DNA of 64,000 bases from positions 1 to 64,000 of the forward strand of contig CAMTWO010000016.1 in the NCBI GenBank assembly GCA_947085405.1, in the 5' to 3' direction. Below are positions 59,824 to 64,000 of this stretch, in pieces. The first letter of the stretch is position 1, and every line of letters starts with the position of its first letter. The position numbers and the translations under genes are program-made. This stretch comes from JASEGV01 sp947085405 (GTDB lineage Bacteria > Bacteroidota > Ignavibacteria > UBA10030 > BY39). The notes under the pieces are model-generated. The model saw only the letters and a program-made list of their open reading frames with translations. It ran no database searches and was not told the origin of the DNA.

Positions 59824-61191
59824 ATGGATATCAAAGAAAACATTTTAAAAACAATTGGTAACACACCTATCGTAAAATTAAATAAAATTTCGAGAGGTTA
59901 TAAACCGCAAATTTTTCTTAAATTAGAATTCTTTAATCCCGGCGGTTCTGTGAAAGACAGAATCGGAATTGAGATAATCGAGGATGCAGAGCGTGATGGC
60001 CGGCTTCGCCCAGGTGGAACAATCGTTGAAGCCACATCGGGTAACACAGGTGTTGGACTCGCACTTGCGGCAGCCGTTAAAAATTATAAGTGCATCTTCA
60101 CGATCCCCGACAAAATGAGTAACGAGAAAGTTCAATTATTGCGGGCTTTCGGCGCTGAGGTAATTATTACTCCAACAGCAGTCGCTCACGAGTCACCCGA
60201 AAGTTATACAGAAGTAGCAAAGCGTATCGTTCGCGAAACTCCGAATTCAATTTTAGCAAATCAGTTTTACAATCAAAAAAATCCTGAAGCTCATTACAAA
60301 ACCACAGGTCCGGAAATTTGGGAACAGACCGGAGGAAAAATTGATTACTTCGTCGCTGGTGTAGGAACAGGCGGAACAATCAGCGGTGTTGGAAAATTTT
60401 TAAAAGAAAAAAATCCCAATATAAAAATAGCAATCTCCGACCCGAGGGGATCGATTATCTGCGATTTCCACAAAACAAAAAAAATTCCAGACATGGCTAT
60501 GCCTTATAAGGTTGAAGGAATCGGTTCGGATTGGATTCCCGGCACACTACACTTGGAATATGTTGATGAAGTAATTGAAGTTACCGATAAAGAATCGTTT
60601 TTGATTGCCCGAAAATTAGCCAGAGAAGAAGGAATTTTTGCCGGCGGATCGGCAGGCACTGCTTTAGCCGCAGCTTTAAAAATCGCAGAACGCCTGAATG
60701 AAAAACAAACTATTGTCGTCCTCATCCCCGATACGGGAGAGAGGTATTTGAGTAAGATGTACAACGACAACTGGATGCGCGAGCACAGTTTCCTGATTCC
60801 CGAAAAAGTTACAATGCGCTTTGTGATTCAAGGAAAAGCCAAAAACCTGCCTCAGCTCATCTCGGTCGATTCATCAGCAACTATTCAACACGCATTCGAC
60901 CTTATTAAACAATTCGATATTTCTCAGATTCCTGTAATCGACAATGGAAAATCTGTGGGAAGCATTGACGATGGCGATTTGATGACAGCAGTTCTTGAAA
61001 ATTCATCTTTACTCGATAAACCTGTTAGTCAAATTATGAAACCGACATACCCTATCATCGGCATCGAAGCTCCAATAGAACACGCAGTCGAATTATTAAC
61101 AAAGAAAAACTCTGCAGTCATCATAGAAGAGAATAAAAAAATTGCCGGTATCGTTACGCGCTACGACGTGATTGAATATATGTCGAGATAA
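59824..61191 (+). CDS. PLP-dependent cysteine/cystathionine synthase with CBS pair
   Basis: 455 residues. The core (about 1-325) is the O-acetylserine sulfhydrylase/cystathionine beta-synthase fold: K44 in NPGGSVKDRIG holds PLP, EATSGNTGVG (about 69-78) is the substrate loop and GTGGTISG binds the phosphate. Two CBS domains follow (about 340-455), ending GIVTRYDVIEYMSR. This plan is that of cystathionine beta-synthase without the heme domain; cysteine synthase activity is equally possible. The stop shares a base with the next ATG (TAATG). Confidence 0.92.
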   Translation: MDIKENILKTIGNTPIVKLNKISRGYKPQIFLKLEFFNPGGSVKDRIGIEIIEDAERDGRLRPGGTIVEATSGNTGVGLALAAAVKNYKCIFTIPDKMSNEKVQLLRAFGAEVIITPTAVAHESPESYTEVAKRIVRETPNSILANQFYNQKNPEAHYKTTGPEIWEQTGGKIDYFVAGVGTGGTISGVGKFLKEKNPNIKIAISDPRGSIICDFHKTKKIPDMAMPYKVEGIGSDWIPGTLHLEYVDEVIEVTDKESFLIARKLAREEGIFAGGSAGTALAAALKIAERLNEKQTIVVLIPDTGERYLSKMYNDNWMREHSFLIPEKVTMRFVIQGKAKNLPQLISVDSSATIQHAFDLIKQFDISQIPVIDNGKSVGSIDDGDLMTAVLENSSLLDKPVSQIMKPTYPIIGIEAPIEHAVELLTKKNSAVIIEENKKIAGIVTRYDVIEYMSR

Positions 61192-62279
61192 TGGATAGTC
61201 TCACTCTTATATTATTTATTTTAGGACTCGTTTTATTAATAGTCGGAGCTGAATTATTGGTAAGAGGTGCTTCGAGGATTGCAACATTAGTCGGCGTCTC
61301 ACCTCTTGTAATTGGTTTAACGGTTGTAGCTTACGGAACGAGCGCCCCCGAACTTGCTGTAGGTGTTCACTCAGCGTATATCAACCAACCTGATATTGCA
61401 CTCGGCAGTGTAGTGGGCAGCAACATTTTTAATATACTTCTGATATTAGGCATCTCTGCAATAATCACTCCGCTTATAGTTAAACAGCAACTCATTAAAA
61501 TTGATGTCCCTATAATGATTGGAGTTTCAATTTTAGGTTGGATACTCTCATTTGACGGGCAAGTCAGCCGAACGGATGGCATCATATTGTTTTTTTTCAT
61601 CATCGTTTACACTGTATTCTCTATTCGCCAAAGTCGAAAAGAAAGCAAAGCGATTAAAGATGAATATGAAAAAGAATTCGGAACTGTAAAAATTAAAAAG
61701 CAAAGTTCCCTTATATTTCAGATAACATTAATAATTGTTGGAGGTGCTTTATTAGTTTTAGGTTCAAACTGGCTTGTTAAGGGTGCAGTAGAGTTGGCAA
61801 AATATTTTGGTATAAGTGAATTAGTAATTGGTTTAACTATAATTGCGGCGGGAACTTCTTTGCCGGAAGTTGCTACATCGGTCGTAGCCGCAATCAAAGG
61901 CGAAAAAGATATTGCAGTAGGCAACGTAGTTGGCAGCAACATCTTCAACATTCTTTCCGTACTCGGACTGACGAGTATAGTTGCACCGAACGGAATTTCA
62001 GTATCGCCCGCAGTATTAAATTTTGATATACCGATAATGACAGCAGTCGCCATTGCTTGTCTCCCTATTTTTTTTACAGGCAATTCTATTTCACGATGGG
62101 AGGGTGGCTTATTTCTTGGTTATTATATAGCGTATATTTTATACTTATTCTTCGACGCAACTCAACACGACATGCTGCCGGCATACAGTTCGGTTATGAT
62201 TATTTTCGTAATACCCATTACAGCCGTAACACTGATACTGATAAGTTACAGAGAATTTAAAAAAAATAGGTTAGTATAG
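61191..62279 (+). CDS. Sodium/calcium exchanger (CaCA family, YrbG-like)
   Basis: 362 residues, about ten helices in two inverted halves. The alpha-repeats are VVAYGTSAPELAVG with GSVVGSNIFNILLILG, and IIAAGTSLPEVATS with GNVVGSNIFNILSVLG, containing the ion-coordinating Glu and Asn. A cytoplasmic loop with RQSRKESKAIKDEYEKEFG lies between. It exports Ca (or similar cation) against Na. Translationally coupled to the upstream synthase, and 12 bases from a Ca-type ATPase gene, which supports a calcium-export locus. Confidence 0.93.
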   Translation: MDSLTLILFILGLVLLIVGAELLVRGASRIATLVGVSPLVIGLTVVAYGTSAPELAVGVHSAYINQPDIALGSVVGSNIFNILLILGISAIITPLIVKQQLIKIDVPIMIGVSILGWILSFDGQVSRTDGIILFFFIIVYTVFSIRQSRKESKAIKDEYEKEFGTVKIKKQSSLIFQITLIIVGGALLVLGSNWLVKGAVELAKYFGISELVIGLTIIAAGTSLPEVATSVVAAIKGEKDIAVGNVVGSNIFNILSVLGLTSIVAPNGISVSPAVLNFDIPIMTAVAIACLPIFFTGNSISRWEGGLFLGYYIAYILYLFFDATQHDMLPAYSSVMIIFVIPITAVTLILISYREFKKNRLV

Positions 62280-62291
62280 AATACCTTACGA

Positions 62292-64000
62292 ATGCTCTCG
62301 CACCAAAAAAATATCTCTGAGGTTTTGGAAGATTTTGGTACTTCGCTTAGTGGTTTATCTTCAGAGGAGGCGACAAAACGGCTCGTTGAATACGGTTCCA
62401 ATGAATTAATAGAAAAAAAGAAAAAACATCCAATTATGATGTTCTTTGAGCAGTTCAAAGACTTTATGATAATGGTGTTAATCGCAGCAGCCGTAATAGC
62501 CGGAATAGTTGGTAAACCTACCGATGCCGCTGCAATTTTAGCGATTGTGATATTAAATGCTATAATTGGATTTGTTCAGGAGTACCGAGCCGAAAAAGCT
62601 ATGGCTGCACTTAGAAAAATGGCTGCTCCTTTTTGCACCGTCATCCGCGATGGGCTTCACAGCAACATACCCGCTGCCGAGGTTGTTCCGGGAGATATCG
62701 TTATACTCGAAACAGGGCAAATAATTCCTGCCGACGTCCGACTTTTTGATGCTGCCAATTTAAAAATAGAAGAAGCCGCACTTACGGGTGAATCGGTTCC
62801 TGTAGAAAAAAATATTGCACGCCTTCACGATGAACATCTGTCAATCGGAGACAGATTAAATATGGGATACCAAGGGACTGTGGTAACTTATGGCAGAGGC
62901 GCCGGCGTAGTAACTGCAACCGGTATGAATACTGAAATAGGAAAAATTGCAACACTTCTTCAGGATGATAAAGATATTAAAACCCCACTCCAACAACGTC
63001 TTGCACTCTTCGGTAAAAAACTTGCTCTTGTGATTCTTGTTATTTGTGCCATTGTATTTGTTGCGGGTTTATTACGAGGCGAAGATGTAATGCTGATGTT
63101 TTTGACTTCAATAAGTCTTGCAGTTGCCGCTATTCCAGAAGCACTACCGGCAGTCATTACAATAGCATTAGCAATTGGCGCCAAAAAAATGGTGAAACTG
63201 AACGCACTGATCAGAAAACTCCCGGCAGTAGAAACACTTGGCTCGGTAACTTACATCTGCTCGGATAAAACTGGTACGCTAACACTTAATAAGATGACTG
63301 TAGAAGAGGTTTATGTAGATAATAATTTATTCAGATTTACAGAAAAAAATCTTAAAATAAATTTGGTGGTTGACGATCATAATAATACTACCATCAATTA
63401 CTTTATGTCTGCCCTTGCACTTAGTAACGACGCGAGAATGGACGCTGAAGAAAAATTGTTGGGCGACCCTACCGAAACCGCTCTCTATGCTTTCGCAAAG
63501 CAAAATCATTTTGATAAGATAGAATTGGAAAAAAAATACCCTCGCATTTCCGAAATTCCTTTTGATTCAGATAGAAAGTGCATGACCACCATTCATAAAA
63601 ATCTGTTGGATGAAAATAATCAAGTAGGAACCGGAGAGTTCTTTTTTTCTTTCACAAAAGGGGCTGTGGATGTTCTGATTGAAAAAGCAGATAACATACT
63701 AACATCCGAAGGATTATCGCCAATAGATAAATTAGCTCTTACTAATATTAATGATAAGATGGCTGCCGACGGACTTAGGGTTCTTTGCATCGCTATGAAA
63801 AAATGGAATTCACTTCCTGAAAATATAACTCCTGAAAATTTTGAATCGAATCTCACAATCGTAGGATTCGTGGGAATGATGGACCCTCCGCGGGAAGAAG
63901 CCAAAGAAGCAGTCGCACTTTGTAAAACCGCAGGCATTAAACCTGTGATGATTACCGGCGATCATCCTTTAACAGCATTTGCAATTGCCAAGCGATTAAA
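62292..64000 (+). CDS. P2-type (Ca2+-like) cation-transporting ATPase, 5' part
   Basis: 569 residues are visible and the gene runs off the right edge. ATG 62292 is 12 bases after the exchanger stop. Cation_ATPase_N domain (about 1-75), actuator motif LTGESVPVEK (about 161-170), membrane motif IPEALPAV, phosphorylated D325 in CSDKTGTLT and the MMDPPREEAKEAV hinge are all present. IPEALP is the M4 calcium-site form, so a PMR1/SERCA-like calcium pump is likely; the M5-M6 residues that would settle this are outside. Confidence 0.92.
   Translation, partial: MLSHQKNISEVLEDFGTSLSGLSSEEATKRLVEYGSNELIEKKKKHPIMMFFEQFKDFMIMVLIAAAVIAGIVGKPTDAAAILAIVILNAIIGFVQEYRAEKAMAALRKMAAPFCTVIRDGLHSNIPAAEVVPGDIVILETGQIIPADVRLFDAANLKIEEAALTGESVPVEKNIARLHDEHLSIGDRLNMGYQGTVVTYGRGAGVVTATGMNTEIGKIATLLQDDKDIKTPLQQRLALFGKKLALVILVICAIVFVAGLLRGEDVMLMFLTSISLAVAAIPEALPAVITIALAIGAKKMVKLNALIRKLPAVETLGSVTYICSDKTGTLTLNKMTVEEVYVDNNLFRFTEKNLKINLVVDDHNNTTINYFMSALALSNDARMDAEEKLLGDPTETALYAFAKQNHFDKIELEKKYPRISEIPFDSDRKCMTTIHKNLLDENNQVGTGEFFFSFTKGAVDVLIEKADNILTSEGLSPIDKLALTNINDKMAADGLRVLCIAMKKWNSLPENITPENFESNLTIVGFVGMMDPPREEAKEAVALCKTAGIKPVMITGDHPLTAFAIAKRL

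Overview
This AT-rich window looks like a chromosomal segment of an uncultured or little-studied member of the Bacteroidota/Chlorobiota (FCB) group, most likely close to Ignavibacteria. Two secreted proteins end in a type IX secretion (Por) sorting domain with the YPNPFNP motif typical of that group. Other group markers are the GCWV form of the dihydrouridine synthase active site, the Asp-for-His form of YbeY and a small DUF2795-type protein. Recognisable promoters nevertheless look like TTGACN/TATAWT rather than the Bacteroides -33/-7 type. The lineage call is inference from gene content.

Layout, left to right. 1-5.9 kb: the 5' part of a secreted Asp-box protein, a repeat-bearing spacer with a gene remnant, dusB, an AbiE-type toxin/antitoxin pair in reversed order, an Ste24-like membrane protease and truA. 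5.9-13 kb (minus): a T9SS-exported M1 aminopeptidase, an EamA transporter, era and secA. 13-16 kb (plus): a cassette with a PvuII-like DNA methyltransferase, an HNH nuclease and two small membrane proteins. 16.5-22.4 kb (plus): an atypical thioredoxin with its reductase, PBP4, an M28 glutaminyl-cyclase-like lipoprotein, prmA and ppx. 22.5-27.6 kb (minus): cysteine desulfurase, an ECF sigma/anti-sigma/Spy-like stress operon and groESL with a perfect CIRCE operator. 27.7-28.5 kb (plus): a PspC-domain protein coupled to an unlisted 43-residue membrane peptide, tRNA-Gly and tRNA-Val, and a decayed GIY-YIG gene. 28.5-34.2 kb (minus): a T9SS octaheme cytochrome, a beta-helix protein, DUF2721 and metG. 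34.2-46 kb (minus): ricT, holB, an Omp85 protein, an M23 peptidase, then ybeY, DUF494, topA, xer, hpf, hprK and a cold-shock gene. 46-58.4 kb (minus): metallo-beta-lactamase fold protein, gamma carbonic anhydrase, DUF3108, CtpA, GT2, GH57, lipoprotein plus TonB receptor, lysS and an outer-membrane protein. 58.5-64 kb (plus): larB, a dense palindrome cluster, a CBS-type cysteine/cystathionine synthase, a Na/Ca exchanger and the start of a P-type Ca ATPase.

How the genes fit together. Most are core functions packed in long co-directional runs with 1-4 base overlaps: translation (metG, lysS, truA, dusB, prmA, era, ybeY, hpf), replication/recombination (holB, topA, xer), secretion and envelope (secA, Omp85, M23, PBP4, CtpA) and proteostasis (groESL, ECF operon). 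Accessory features are the AbiE pair, the methylase/HNH pair and the repeats.

The most unusual signal is a family of short palindromes, especially TCCGCC-NNN-GGCGGA. It occurs between genes and also in frame inside lysS, iscS, truA and the M1 peptidase, with the same peptide NPPEAD in lysS and iscS. I saw no CRISPR array, rRNA, replication origin or intact insertion sequence.
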